The position numbers and the translations under genes were made by a program. From Burkholderia pyrrocinia (GTDB lineage: Bacteria; Pseudomonadota; Gammaproteobacteria; Burkholderiales; Burkholderiaceae): a stretch of 64,000 nt of DNA. This document shows positions 37,213-45,825 of this stretch, piece after piece (positions within the stretch are counted from its first letter, which is position 1; each line of letters begins with the position of its first letter). The notes below the pieces were generated by a model. That model was not told the DNA's origin, ran no database searches, and saw only the letters and a program-made list of their open reading frames with translations. Location: positions 558,001 through 622,000 of the forward strand of contig NZ_CP024904.1 of NCBI RefSeq assembly GCF_003330765.1, in the 5' to 3' direction.

Positions 37213-38739
37213 ATGGCCATCAAACGCCCGACCCGCGAACAACTTTCCGACATCGCAGCCGGCTTCGGCTTCCATGTCGACGCCCGGCAGCTCGCCGATT
37301 ACGACGATGCCCTGCAGGCGAACTTCGACGCGTACGACGCAATCGACGCGCTGCCCGACTATCTACCGATCGTCGCATATCCGCGCACGCCCGGCTACCG
37401 CCCGGAAGGCGACGAGAATCGTTACGGCGCGTGGGCACGCAAGAGCACGATCCACGGCGCCGCCGACGGCAAGCTGCATGGCAAGACAGCGGCCGTGAAA
37501 GACAATATCTGCGTCGCTGGCGTGCCGATGCGCAACGGCGCGAGTACGTTCGAGGGCTACGTGCCCGATGTCGACGCGACCGTCGTCACGCGGATGCTCG
37601 ATGCCGGCGCGACGATCGCCGGCAAGTCGACCTGCGAGTACTACTGTTTTTCTGGCGGCTCGCACACGAGCGCGTCCGGGCCCGTGCACAATCCGCACAA
37701 GGCCGGGCACTCGTCCGGCGGCTCGTCGTCCGGCAGCGGCGCACTGGTCGCGAGCGGCGAGGTCGACATGGCGCTCGGCAGCGACCAGGGCGGCTCGGTG
37801 CGGATCCCGTCTGCATATTGCGGCATCTACGGGATGAAGCCGACGCACGGGCTCGTGCCGTACACCGGCGCAATGCCAATCGAGGCGACTGTCGATCATC
37901 TCGGGCCGATGACGGGCAACGTGTTCGACAACGCGCTACTACTCGACGTGATCGCTGGCGACGACGGACTCGATCCGCGCCAACGGGCGCTGCCGCCGCG
38001 CGCCGATTATCTCAGCGCGATCCGCGACGGCATCGCTGGCCTGCGGATCGGAATTCTGCGCGAAGCGTTTGGGCTCGCGAATTCGGAAGCAGTGGTCGAC
38101 GAGGCGGTGCTCGTCGCCGCGCACCGGTTGCGCAAGCTCGGCGCGAGCGTCGACGACGTGTCGGTGCCGCTGCATGCGGCCGGCACCGCGATCTGGCTGC
38201 CGATTGCGGCCGAAGGCGCGACGCAGCAGATGATGAAAGGGAACAGCCACGGCTTCAACTGGGGCGGCCTGTACGTGACTGGCATGATCGATCATCACGC
38301 GGGCTGGCGCGAGCGCGCCGACGAGCTACCGGATACCGTAAAGGTGACGATGCTGCTCGGTGAATATTTCACGAGCCGGTATCGCGGTCGCTACTACGCG
38401 AAATGTCAGAACCTCGCGCGACGATTACGGGAGGATTACGACGCAGCGCTGCAGTCGTACGATCTATTACTGATGCCGACAGTACCGATGCGCGCGTCGA
38501 AACTGCCGGAGCCGCGTTGCGCGATGTCCGAGTCGCTAACGCGGGCGTTCGAGATGCTCGCGAATACCGCGCCGTTCGACGTGTCCGGGCATCCGGCAAT
38601 GTCGCTGCCGTGCGGAGTAGCGGAAGATCTACCGATCGGGCTGCAACTGGTCGGGCGCCGCTTCGACGAGGCGACGATCTACCGCTGCGCGTATGCGTAT
38701 GAACAATCGTCCGACTGGCGTCAGGCGACATTCGCATGA
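37213..38739 (+). CDS. Amidase-signature amidase, RHAmidase type
   Basis: A 508-aa amidase that hydrolyses the amide made by nitrile hydratase to the acid and ammonia. The Ser-cisSer-Lys triad falls at K96 (TAAVKDNIC), S171 (GHSSGGSSSGSG) and S195 (DQGGSVRIP). As I recall it, this is the same numbering as the enantioselective Rhodococcus amidase. Start at 37213 with TGGAGAA upstream; the longer frame is not supported. It follows oxd by 54 bases. Confidence 0.93.
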   Translation: MAIKRPTREQLSDIAAGFGFHVDARQLADYDDALQANFDAYDAIDALPDYLPIVAYPRTPGYRPEGDENRYGAWARKSTIHGAADGKLHGKTAAVKDNICVAGVPMRNGASTFEGYVPDVDATVVTRMLDAGATIAGKSTCEYYCFSGGSHTSASGPVHNPHKAGHSSGGSSSGSGALVASGEVDMALGSDQGGSVRIPSAYCGIYGMKPTHGLVPYTGAMPIEATVDHLGPMTGNVFDNALLLDVIAGDDGLDPRQRALPPRADYLSAIRDGIAGLRIGILREAFGLANSEAVVDEAVLVAAHRLRKLGASVDDVSVPLHAAGTAIWLPIAAEGATQQMMKGNSHGFNWGGLYVTGMIDHHAGWRERADELPDTVKVTMLLGEYFTSRYRGRYYAKCQNLARRLREDYDAALQSYDLLLMPTVPMRASKLPEPRCAMSESLTRAFEMLANTAPFDVSGHPAMSLPCGVAEDLPIGLQLVGRRFDEATIYRCAYAYEQSSDWRQATFA

Positions 38740-38745
38740 CGTGCC

Positions 38746-38774
38746 CGGCGCGGTAGCGCACCGGCGCCGCGCCG
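38746..38774 (+). terminator. Possible hairpin after the amidase
   Basis: Arms CGGCGCGG (38746-38753) and CCGCGCCG (38767-38774) could form an 8-base stem 7 bases past the amidase stop. No U-tract follows, so terminator function is uncertain. Confidence 0.3.
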
Positions 38775-38885
38775 CTTGTCGGTCCGACAGGCAACGCGGC
38801 GTAAGCAGTTGAATCGATTAGACACCGCGTTTTTGAACGGGCACGCTACCGGCTACTCGTTCGCTCATCCATGTGGGGCACGATC

Positions 38886-39935
38886 ATGACAACGTATCCG
38901 ATCCCTCCCGCCGTGCACGGTGACGCAATGGCCCTTGTACCCGGCGGCGCACCGTGCGAATGGACGAACGCATCGATCGACGTCGAGACCGCAGGTTCAG
39001 TCGGCCAGCGGATCGAATTCTGGCGCGAGATGATCCTGCGCCTGTTCGCGGACGTGCAGATTGCGGCCGTGCAGAAAAGTGACTTCTTCGGCCAGGTGAG
39101 GCAGCGCAAGTGCGACAAGATGCGGATCTCTGAGATCCGTGCGAGTGAGCAGGCGGTGACTCGGTGCTATCGTCAGGCGCGCAGCGAGTACGAAGACAAG
39201 TATTTTGCCGTATTAATGCTCGAGGGCAGCCAGTCGGTCGAACAGGACGGAAATATCGTCACGCTGTATCCCGGCGATTTCGCCATCTACGACGCGACGC
39301 GGCCGCATCGACTGCAGTTTGGTCAGTCGTGGCGCGAAATCGTCGTCAGCATTCCCCGCCCGACGCTAAACCAGCTCGTTGTCGGAATGGAACGCCGCAC
39401 CGCATGCCCGATTCAGACCGGGCAAGGCGTCGGTAGCGTGATGCGCGGGTTTCTCGAGCAAATGTCGTCTCAGATTCGTAATGTGTCCGAGGACGAGATG
39501 CTGCAGTTGTCGGATACCGCGATTTCGCTGATTGCGATGACGGTCGGGAGCCTGCAGCGCAACGACCTCGCGCAGTCGCGGATGAAGGCGCTAACGCTGA
39601 TACGTGTGAAGCGGTATCTGCTCGAGCGCCTGCGCGATCCAGAATTGAATCCGCTGATGATCGAGCACGCAATGGGAATTTCATCGCGGTATATCAACAA
39701 GCTGTTCGAGGCGGAGAATACATCGCTGATGCGCTATGTGTGGAACCTGCGACTCGAACGGTGTGCGGACGATCTTGCGAATCCTCGGTGTACGGTGCTG
39801 CGCGTGTCCGACATCGCGCTGCGTTGGGGATTCAACGACATGTCGCATTTCAGCCGCGTGTTTCGCGAGCGGTTTGCGATGTCACCGCGGGCATGGCGAG
39901 AACTGCAGCGCGCGAGCGACCATTTGTCTGTATGA
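38886..39935 (+). CDS. AraC-family activator of the aldoxime/nitrile cluster
   Basis: A 349-aa regulator with an N-terminal AraC-binding-like domain (cupin segment VEQDGNIVTLYPGDFAIYDA) and C-terminal HTH region (MGISSRYINKLFEAENTS; SDIALRWGFNDMSHFSRVFRERF), similar in form to FeaR/NitR-type activators. ATG at 38886 is preferred (GGGGC upstream); ATG at 38871 is the alternative. It follows the amidase and probably activates both divergent operons on aldoxime or nitrile supply. Confidence 0.87.
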   Translation: MTTYPIPPAVHGDAMALVPGGAPCEWTNASIDVETAGSVGQRIEFWREMILRLFADVQIAAVQKSDFFGQVRQRKCDKMRISEIRASEQAVTRCYRQARSEYEDKYFAVLMLEGSQSVEQDGNIVTLYPGDFAIYDATRPHRLQFGQSWREIVVSIPRPTLNQLVVGMERRTACPIQTGQGVGSVMRGFLEQMSSQIRNVSEDEMLQLSDTAISLIAMTVGSLQRNDLAQSRMKALTLIRVKRYLLERLRDPELNPLMIEHAMGISSRYINKLFEAENTSLMRYVWNLRLERCADDLANPRCTVLRVSDIALRWGFNDMSHFSRVFRERFAMSPRAWRELQRASDHLSV

Positions 39936-39977
39936 CTGCCTTGCATCAGTCGCTGTGCAAATCTACCAATTTGAAAA

Positions 39978-40196
39978 TCATGACCATCGATTGATGGGTA
40001 CCCAAAATCCGTGACTCGTTTGGGACGTCCGCGGTCTAGCCTCACATACCGGAATCTTCCACTTCCAAACGGGACAGTTTTGTGGGCCAGGGTCAGCCAC
40101 AACCTCCGCATCAGGACAACACCATCCCCCCATCTTGTGCCAGAAATGCGCGCACTCGGCCATCCCCATCAGTGACAGGAATTCGTCCTGCGTCAT
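39978..40196 (-). CDS. Hypothetical Cys/Trp-rich small protein
   Basis: A possible 72-aa protein beginning MTQDEFLSLMGMAEC. It has cysteines in AEC, GGWCCPD, NCPVW and VCEAR and five tryptophans. The amino-acid pattern looks protein-like (CxxW/CC motifs suggest metal or cluster binding), but no family is recognised and no good ribosome site is visible. Third codon positions, especially in the second half, are less GC-rich than in neighbouring genes, which may mean recent acquisition. It could also be a remnant. Confidence 0.35.
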   Translation of the reverse strand: MTQDEFLSLMGMAECAHFWHKMGGWCCPDAEVVADPGPQNCPVWKWKIPVCEARPRTSQTSHGFWVPINRWS

Positions 40197-40291
40197 GTGA
40201 ATCAGCTTCGCACCTCGACTTGCCGGGGAGCGCGAGATCACAAGCCACCTGCGACTGCAAGGTGTCCAATACGGAACGGAAAAGGCTACGC

Positions 40292-40423
40292 TCACCGCGG
40301 CTGTGCATCGATCCGCAATGGGTTCGATACGGACGCGATACCGTCGGCGCGCCGCGCGACCGCAACCGTAAGATTCGCCTGGTTTGTGTCCGTGATCAAG
40401 CCGGCCAGCGTCACACCGGTGAA
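40292..40423 (-). pseudogene. BON-domain protein fragment
   Basis: The minus strand encodes about 43 residues with a BON-like pattern: a VTLAGLI strand, a helix, then GIASVSNPLRIDA before a stop. BON proteins are periplasmic lipid-binding proteins of about 100 residues or more. Upstream in-frame sequence has no signal peptide and no family match, so this is probably a decayed gene. Confidence 0.4.
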
Positions 40424-40525
40424 GGCTATTCGTATCCGGCAGCGCTCCCGGTCTTGGGAGTCCGTCTCGCAGCGGTGACGGGCGGACACTGCAGCGCAAA
40501 CTTCACCCTGCACAGACCTCGCCAT

Positions 40526-40587
40526 TTCGTGCAACCGCACACCGCTTCGCGGCCGCCCCGCCTGCAACTCGCCCTTCGCCCTATCGT
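40526..40587 (+). promoter_or_regulatory. hrpII/PIP box and -10 element, harpin-like gene
   Basis: TTCG (40526-40529), 16 bases, TTCG (40546-40549), 32 bases, then TATCGT (40582-40587). This matches the HrpB/HrpX-dependent promoter form TTCG-N16-TTCG with a YANNNT -10 at 30-32 bases. The harpin-like gene starts 82 bases beyond the -10. Confidence 0.75.
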
Positions 40588-40668
40588 TTTATCGGATCAC
40601 GCGGCGTCCGTCCGGTGAGTCCACTACCACGGACACTCTCTTTTCAACAAGTACCGAAGGAGCAACTG

Positions 40669-41061
40669 ATGGGTATCTCGATAGGCATGTCCCTGCCTCA
40701 GAACGATTTCGCGACGAGCGGCATTAACGCGCTGAACGGTTCCGGCTCACAGAACGACGCCACGGGCGGCGCGAACGGCAACTCGCAAGCACTCGACCAG
40801 ATGCTGGCGATGTTGATCATGATGATGCTGCAGAACAGCGCACAGAGCGACGGCTCGCAGAACGACAACGGCCTGTCCAACAGCATGCCGGGCTTTGGCG
40901 GCGCGAACGGCGCGAATGGTGCAAATAGCGCGAATGGCGCGAATGGTCTTGCTTCGCAGGCCGGCGGCGCCCAGAACATCACGCAGGAACTGATGCAGAT
41001 CCTGATGCAGTTGATGATGGGCCAGATGCAATCGGGTTCCGGTTCGACGATGTCAGCATAA
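40669..41061 (+). CDS. Harpin-like secreted protein candidate
   Basis: A 130-aa, Gly/Asn/Ser/Gln-rich acidic protein with no signal peptide. It has a Met-rich helix (MLAMLIMMMLQN), a Gly-Ala-Asn repeat tract (GANGANGANSANGANG) and a second Met/Gln helix (ELMQILMQLMMGQMQ). This composition is typical of harpins and related type III-secreted proteins such as PopA/HrpN. AAGGAG lies before the ATG, and an hrpII box lies upstream. A strong hairpin follows the stop codon. Function inferred from composition and regulation. Confidence 0.7.
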   Translation: MGISIGMSLPQNDFATSGINALNGSGSQNDATGGANGNSQALDQMLAMLIMMMLQNSAQSDGSQNDNGLSNSMPGFGGANGANGANSANGANGLASQAGGAQNITQELMQILMQLMMGQMQSGSGSTMSA

Positions 41062-41067
41062 TGCGGT

Positions 41068-41096
41068 CCGCGCCGGCAGCTGCCCCGCCGGCGCGG
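41068..41096 (+). terminator. Hairpin after the harpin-like gene
   Basis: Perfect 10-base arms CCGCGCCGGC and GCCGGCGCGG with a 9-base loop start 7 bases past the stop. A loose pyrimidine tract follows. Its presence argues that the GNAT gene starts at 41130 and not at the overlapping ATG at 41061. Confidence 0.6.
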
Positions 41097-41129
41097 CGCT
41101 TCCCTCTTCATCGGGACAATCCCCCTTCA

Positions 41130-41585
41130 ATGCGCCTCGAATACAGGCAGGAAGATTTCGAGGCCGTATGGTCCGACATCGTGGCCATGCTGCCGCTGCA
41201 CTGGCACGAACTCTCCGACGACATGCGGCCGGATCCGGCCGGCCTCGCCAGCCTCGCGTCAGAACACTACCGGCAGATCGCCCGTGACGGCCGCCTCTGC
41301 ATCGTCACGGCGCGCGCGGCAGGCGTACTCGCAGGCTATTACGTGTCGATCGTCAGCGACGCGCCGATGCGCGGAGAACGACGCGCGTATACCGACTTCT
41401 TCTACCTGCATCCCGCCTATCGCGGCGGCTTCGAAGGACAGCACCTGATCGCCGCCGCCGAACGCGCACTGCGCACGCGCAACGTGCAGATGCTCGTGAT
41501 CGGCACCGCGAACGCCGCGCTCGGTGGAGCACTCGAGGCGCTCGGCTACCGGCTGATCGAACGCGTGTACGGCAAGCGGCCCTGA
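41130..41585 (+). CDS. GNAT-family acetyltransferase
   Basis: A 151-aa single-domain acetyltransferase: DFFYLHPAYRGGFEGQHLIAAAERAL forms the acetyl-CoA site (R-x-x-G-type loop RGGFEG), and GGALEALGYRLIERVYGK closes the fold. The form is like small phage-type GNATs. Start 41130 is chosen because the frame from 41061 would run through the terminator hairpin. Ribosome site weak. It may modify a secreted protein, but substrate is unknown. Confidence 0.75.
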   Translation: MRLEYRQEDFEAVWSDIVAMLPLHWHELSDDMRPDPAGLASLASEHYRQIARDGRLCIVTARAAGVLAGYYVSIVSDAPMRGERRAYTDFFYLHPAYRGGFEGQHLIAAAERALRTRNVQMLVIGTANAALGGALEALGYRLIERVYGKRP

Positions 41586-41608
41586 GCGCGACACGCGCGC
41601 CGCACCGC

Positions 41609-43930
41609 TCAACCGAACGCAAGCGTGGTGGTCAGCACGAACGTGCGGCCCGGCAGCACCGGAATGAAGTTCGGGTAAAGCGCCGAGCCGTAAAGGCGCC
41701 GATTGAAAACGTTTTTCACGCCGAGCTGCATGGCCCACTTCTCCGCGCGGTAGAACATCGCCGCATCGATGCGCGCGTCGCCCGGCACCACGTATCCGGG
41801 CAAGCCCGCACCCCGCTGCGACCGGAAGAACACCCCACCGCCGACGCCCCAACCCCGCAGCGGCGGCCCCTGGAACGCATAGGTCATCCACAGGCTGCCC
41901 GCGCGCGACGGCGCACCGGGCGCACGCATCTGCGAACCGTCGGGATTCGCGATCGAATTTGACGTGGCCAGCGTCAGCGAGCCGATCACGTTGAGCCCCT
42001 TCAGCACCTGCCCCGCGACGTCGAACTCGACGCCGCGACTGCGCTCGCCCGGTACGCGCGCGTAAAAGCCCGGATGCGCGGGATCGCCGATGATCCTGCC
42101 GTCATCGCGCAGCCGGTACGCCGCCGCGGTCGCGGTCAGCGCATCGCCGAACAGCGACAGCTTGACGCCCGCCTCGATCTGCTCGGTACGAGTCGGCTGG
42201 AGCAGCTTGCCGTCCCATGTCACGGTGTCGAGCGACGGACGAAAGCCGCGCAGCCAGTTCGCGTACACATTGACCGACGGCGTGATCGCATAGCTGACCG
42301 CCAGGTTCGGCGACCACACGGCGTTGCGCTGCAGCGGCGAACTCAGCGACTTGTCCAGCAGCGCGTTCGTGTGCCGCAACGACGCGAGCACCCTGACGCG
42401 GTCGGCAATCAGCATCTCGAGCTGCAGGTAGCCGCTGAGTTGCCGCATCGCCGAATCCGACGTCCGCGCAAGCGGCCCTGTCGCGACCGACGGCAGCGGG
42501 TGCGGCGCATACAGGTTCTGGACGGCGAACGCGTACGGTGCGATATCGGAAGTCGACGACAGCCGCCAGTACTCGACGCCCGCAAGCACGGTCCCCGACA
42601 CGCCGTGCGTGTCGAACGTGCGCAGCAGCTCGCCCGCGGCCAGCGATTCGTGCCGCCGCTGCACGGAATGCAGCCCATAGAGCACGACGCTGCCCGGCGT
42701 ATCCAGCGGCGCATACGGGACGTACCAGTGCGAGATCGACTCGTAGTTCAGCCACGTCGCACGCACGCGCGCCTTCCAGCCGCCGCCAAGGGCATGCTCG
42801 GCGCTCAGCGCCGCGCGCAGCGAATCGTTGCCCAGATGATCGTCGCGCGCGCCGGCCGGCTCGAGCGACGTGTGCGGCAGCGGCAGGCCGTCGTCGCCGC
42901 CGACCGAATACGGCAACGCCGGCACGCGCTGCCGGTAGCGCTCGATACGCAGCGTGACGTCGGTGTCGGCGTCGCGGTAGCGCACGGACGGTGCGACGAA
43001 AAAGCCGTGCTGTCCGTCGTAGCCGCCATAGGTGCGACCGTTCAGGTTGCCGCTCGCGACGAACCGGTAGCCGAGCCGGCCGTCGTGCGACGCGTCGCTG
43101 AGGTCGACGGTGCTCTCGCGCCGGCCGCGCGACGACAGCGTCGTTTGCCACGTCGCGTGCCGGTCGAAGCGCGGCTGCTTCGTGACGAGGTTGACGATCC
43201 CGCCGTTCGGCGCACCGCCGGCGAGCGCCGTCGCGGGGCCCTTGACGACCTCGACGCGTTCGATGCCGGCGAGCGGCGGATAGTCCGCCGACTCCACGAT
43301 CATCCCGTCGACGAGCGGCGCCTGGGCCGTATAGCCGCGAATCCCGACGCCATAGTTCGCATTGCTTTCGTCATACACGGGCGTCGCGCCGCTCACGTTC
43401 GCGAGCGCGTCCGCGACCGACTCGGCCTGCTGGCTCTCGAGCACGGCCCGGTTCACGACACCGACCGACTGCGGCGTCTCAGCGAGGGGCAGATCGACGC
43501 GCGCAGCGGCCGCCGAGCGCGGTTCGGCGAATTCGTCGTCGGCCCGGGCACGCACTTGAATCGGCGGCAACACGATGCCGGCCGAACGCATGTCCGCGCC
43601 GCCGGTGCGCCGCAGCGTCCACGTACCGTCGTCGGCCGTGGCCAGTTCGAGCCGCGTGCCGGCGAGCGCGCGGGCGAATGCTTCGGCCGCCGTCATCGTT
43701 CCGTCCAGCGGCCCGGCCTGCCGGCCGGTCGCCAGCACGCTGTCGAACGACAGCACCCCATGCGCCTGCCGCGCGATTTCAAGCAATACGCTGTCGAGCG
43801 GGCCGCCGGCCACGTGGAACGCGACGGCGCCGTCGTCGCCGTATGCAAGCGCGGCCACGCCGCACCCTATGGCCGCCAGCACCCATCCGACGATGCCGTT
43901 TACTCCGATTTTACTAAACACGCTAAACAT
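41609..43930 (-). CDS. TonB-dependent receptor with STN signalling-type domain
   Basis: A 773-aa outer-membrane receptor. A signal peptide is followed by an STN (secretin/TonB short N-terminal) domain at about 37-92, the TonB-box region, a plug domain (about 145-250, GIRGYTAQAPLVDGM, ERVEVVKGPATAL) and a 22-strand-type barrel ending in aromatic-rich strands. STN domains are found in receptors that signal through anti-sigma factors (FecA, FpvA, PrhA). No FecI/FecR pair is visible here. Its position beside hrpB recalls PrhA, the Ralstonia plant-contact receptor; a siderophore receptor is equally possible. Confidence 0.88.
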   Translation of the reverse strand: MFSVFSKIGVNGIVGWVLAAIGCGVAALAYGDDGAVAFHVAGGPLDSVLLEIARQAHGVLSFDSVLATGRQAGPLDGTMTAAEAFARALAGTRLELATADDGTWTLRRTGGADMRSAGIVLPPIQVRARADDEFAEPRSAAAARVDLPLAETPQSVGVVNRAVLESQQAESVADALANVSGATPVYDESNANYGVGIRGYTAQAPLVDGMIVESADYPPLAGIERVEVVKGPATALAGGAPNGGIVNLVTKQPRFDRHATWQTTLSSRGRRESTVDLSDASHDGRLGYRFVASGNLNGRTYGGYDGQHGFFVAPSVRYRDADTDVTLRIERYRQRVPALPYSVGGDDGLPLPHTSLEPAGARDDHLGNDSLRAALSAEHALGGGWKARVRATWLNYESISHWYVPYAPLDTPGSVVLYGLHSVQRRHESLAAGELLRTFDTHGVSGTVLAGVEYWRLSSTSDIAPYAFAVQNLYAPHPLPSVATGPLARTSDSAMRQLSGYLQLEMLIADRVRVLASLRHTNALLDKSLSSPLQRNAVWSPNLAVSYAITPSVNVYANWLRGFRPSLDTVTWDGKLLQPTRTEQIEAGVKLSLFGDALTATAAAYRLRDDGRIIGDPAHPGFYARVPGERSRGVEFDVAGQVLKGLNVIGSLTLATSNSIANPDGSQMRAPGAPSRAGSLWMTYAFQGPPLRGWGVGGGVFFRSQRGAGLPGYVVPGDARIDAAMFYRAEKWAMQLGVKNVFNRRLYGSALYPNFIPVLPGRTFVLTTTLAFG

Positions 43931-44005
43931 CCCATGCTGCTCAGTCAGGTCGGAGCGCGAGCATACATGGTCGATATGAATGTAAAAAAAACCGGCGCGC
44001 AGCGT

Positions 44006-45811
44006 TCATGGCGACAGGATGTGCGGCGTCACGAGAAAGAGCCGCTGGAATTTCGTCCCCTGGTTCTGCCGGTACTTGAACAGATTGCCGATCAGCGGAA
44101 TCTTCGACAGCAGCGGCACGCCGGCGACCGATTGCGAGTCCGTATCGGACTCGTAGCCCGCAACGAGCAGGCTCTGGCCGTCACGCACGAACGCCTGTGT
44201 GATGATCTCGCTCGACGTGATGACCGGAATCTGGTCGACCGTCTGCGACGTGATCTGGCCATCCTCGATATGCACGTCGAGGCGGATCTGCCCGTCGGGC
44301 GCATCCGGCACGACGGTCGGCAAAACGCGCAGCGATACGCCGGCCGACAGGTTGTACAGGTCGGCAGACTGATACCCGGACACGCGCACGAAGAACTTCT
44401 GCCGGTGGTCCATCACCGCCTCGACGTTGTCGAGCGTCGCGACCTTCGGGCTCGACGTGATTTTCGCGAGATTGTTCTGTTCGAGCGCGGATACGCGTGC
44501 AAGCAGATAGCGGCCCGCGTCGCCCAGTACGGCCGTCAGCGTGCCGCCAAGCGGCGTGAGCGCGGCCGCGCCGGCCGCCCCCGCCGCGGCGGCTCCGAAA
44601 CCCTGCGGATTCAGCGACGTGTCGAACCCGGCCTGCTGCCGCGTGCCGTCGCCGGTTTCGAAATCGACATGGCCCGTGTGCAGCCGCCAGTCGACGCCGA
44701 GCTGCTGCAGCGCACCGTCCTGGATCTCGATGATCGTCGCGTCGATTTCGAGCAGCTTGGGACGCGCGTCGAGCTTGCGGATCACCGACTCGTAATCGGC
44801 CATCCGGTTCGGCCGGTCGCGGATCACGATCGCATTCGTGCGCGGATCGGCCTGGATGATCGGCGCATCGGGATCGCTGCCGTCGCGCCGCGTGTCGGTC
44901 GCGCCGGCGGCCGCATCGCGCGCCGTCGAGGCGCCGCGCATGTCGGGCGGCAGCGGCGGATTCTGCATCGTGGCGCGTGCGGCGGAACCCGCGTAGGAGC
45001 CGCTCGGCAGCCCGACGGCGCCGCCGCCCGGGCTTGCGCCGTCCCGTGCGCCGCTCGGTGCGCCGCCGAGCGAATCGAGCCGGTAGAAGTCGTTGCTCGG
45101 CAGCGTCTGCGCGTCGCCGCCGGACGCACCGTGTTCGCCATACATGCCGCGCAGCAGCGACGCCACGCCGGCAATGCGCACGTTCTGCCCGTCGATGCGC
45201 GTCGATCGATCGGCGGCGGACGCGTAGCGCAGCGGAAACACACGGATCTCGGTCGCATCGCGCCGCCGCGCGCTGTCGTCGACTCGCCGCGCGACGTCGG
45301 CGACGAGATCCACGTAACCGGGCGGCCCCGATACGAACACCGCACGGGCGGCGTCGTCGTAGCGCACCGGAAAGCGCCGCTCGACGATGCCGAGGCGATC
45401 GAGCGCGCCGCGTACGTCGGCAACGCTCGCGGCACTCACGTTCACGGTCGCGCTCTTCACCTCGTTGGCGCCCCACACGCGCAGCGCCGAGCCGTCGTAA
45501 TACCACGCGATGCCGAAGCCGCCCGCGAGCGTATCGATGAACCGCTGCGGCGGCTCGTGGAAGCGGCCGCTGACGGTGCCGCTCACCTCCGGCGAAATCC
45601 ACGTCGTGATGCCCTGGCTCGCGGCGAAATCCCGCAGCACTTCCTTCAGGTCCTTGTGGTCGGCCACATAGTCGAAGTCGCCTGCGCGCCATGGCACGGC
45701 CGCTGCGTGCGCGCCACCGCCCGGCAGCGCGCAACCCGCCGCCAGCAGCACCGCTGCGCCGCGCCGGCGCCATCCGGCCGTGCGCCCCGAACTCGTCGAT
45801 CCGTTCATCAT
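44006..45811 (-). CDS. hrcC: Type III secretion outer-membrane secretin
   Basis: A 601-aa secretin (SctC) forming the outer-membrane ring. Signal peptide to about residue 36 (GGGAHA). N0/N1 domains follow (DLKEVLRDFAASQGI, VSGTVSGRF), then a low-complexity Gly/Ser/Ala insert at about 235-300, N3, and the secretin core with VPLLSKIPLIGNLFKYR and the end FLVTPHIL. RBS GAGG before the double ATG. It lies 14 bases after the HrpB regulator on the same strand, so both are probably one transcript. Confidence 0.93.
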   Translation of the reverse strand: MMNGSTSSGRTAGWRRRGAAVLLAAGCALPGGGAHAAAVPWRAGDFDYVADHKDLKEVLRDFAASQGITTWISPEVSGTVSGRFHEPPQRFIDTLAGGFGIAWYYDGSALRVWGANEVKSATVNVSAASVADVRGALDRLGIVERRFPVRYDDAARAVFVSGPPGYVDLVADVARRVDDSARRRDATEIRVFPLRYASAADRSTRIDGQNVRIAGVASLLRGMYGEHGASGGDAQTLPSNDFYRLDSLGGAPSGARDGASPGGGAVGLPSGSYAGSAARATMQNPPLPPDMRGASTARDAAAGATDTRRDGSDPDAPIIQADPRTNAIVIRDRPNRMADYESVIRKLDARPKLLEIDATIIEIQDGALQQLGVDWRLHTGHVDFETGDGTRQQAGFDTSLNPQGFGAAAAGAAGAAALTPLGGTLTAVLGDAGRYLLARVSALEQNNLAKITSSPKVATLDNVEAVMDHRQKFFVRVSGYQSADLYNLSAGVSLRVLPTVVPDAPDGQIRLDVHIEDGQITSQTVDQIPVITSSEIITQAFVRDGQSLLVAGYESDTDSQSVAGVPLLSKIPLIGNLFKYRQNQGTKFQRLFLVTPHILSP

Positions 45812-45825
45812 CGCATCCTCTTTCG

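Larger units (their letters stand above)
39936..40668. other. 733-base junction between the nitrile cluster and the secretion island
   Basis: No intact recognised gene lies here. It holds a Cys/Trp-rich small ORF (39978-40196, minus), a BON-domain scrap (40292-40423, minus) and an hrpII box with -10 element (40526-40587, plus). The mixture of debris and a regulon promoter suggests an island boundary. Confidence 0.5.

Noticed and set aside
41061..41129. GNAT start at 41061 overlapping the harpin stop (TAATG)
   Set aside because: The frame would run through a perfect terminator-like hairpin and encode a non-conserved Pro/Ala leader; 41130 fits the GNAT domain.
43980..44005. Run of T (minus strand) after hrcC as an intrinsic terminator
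   Set aside because: An 8-base U-tract is present but I could not find a convincing stem directly before it.
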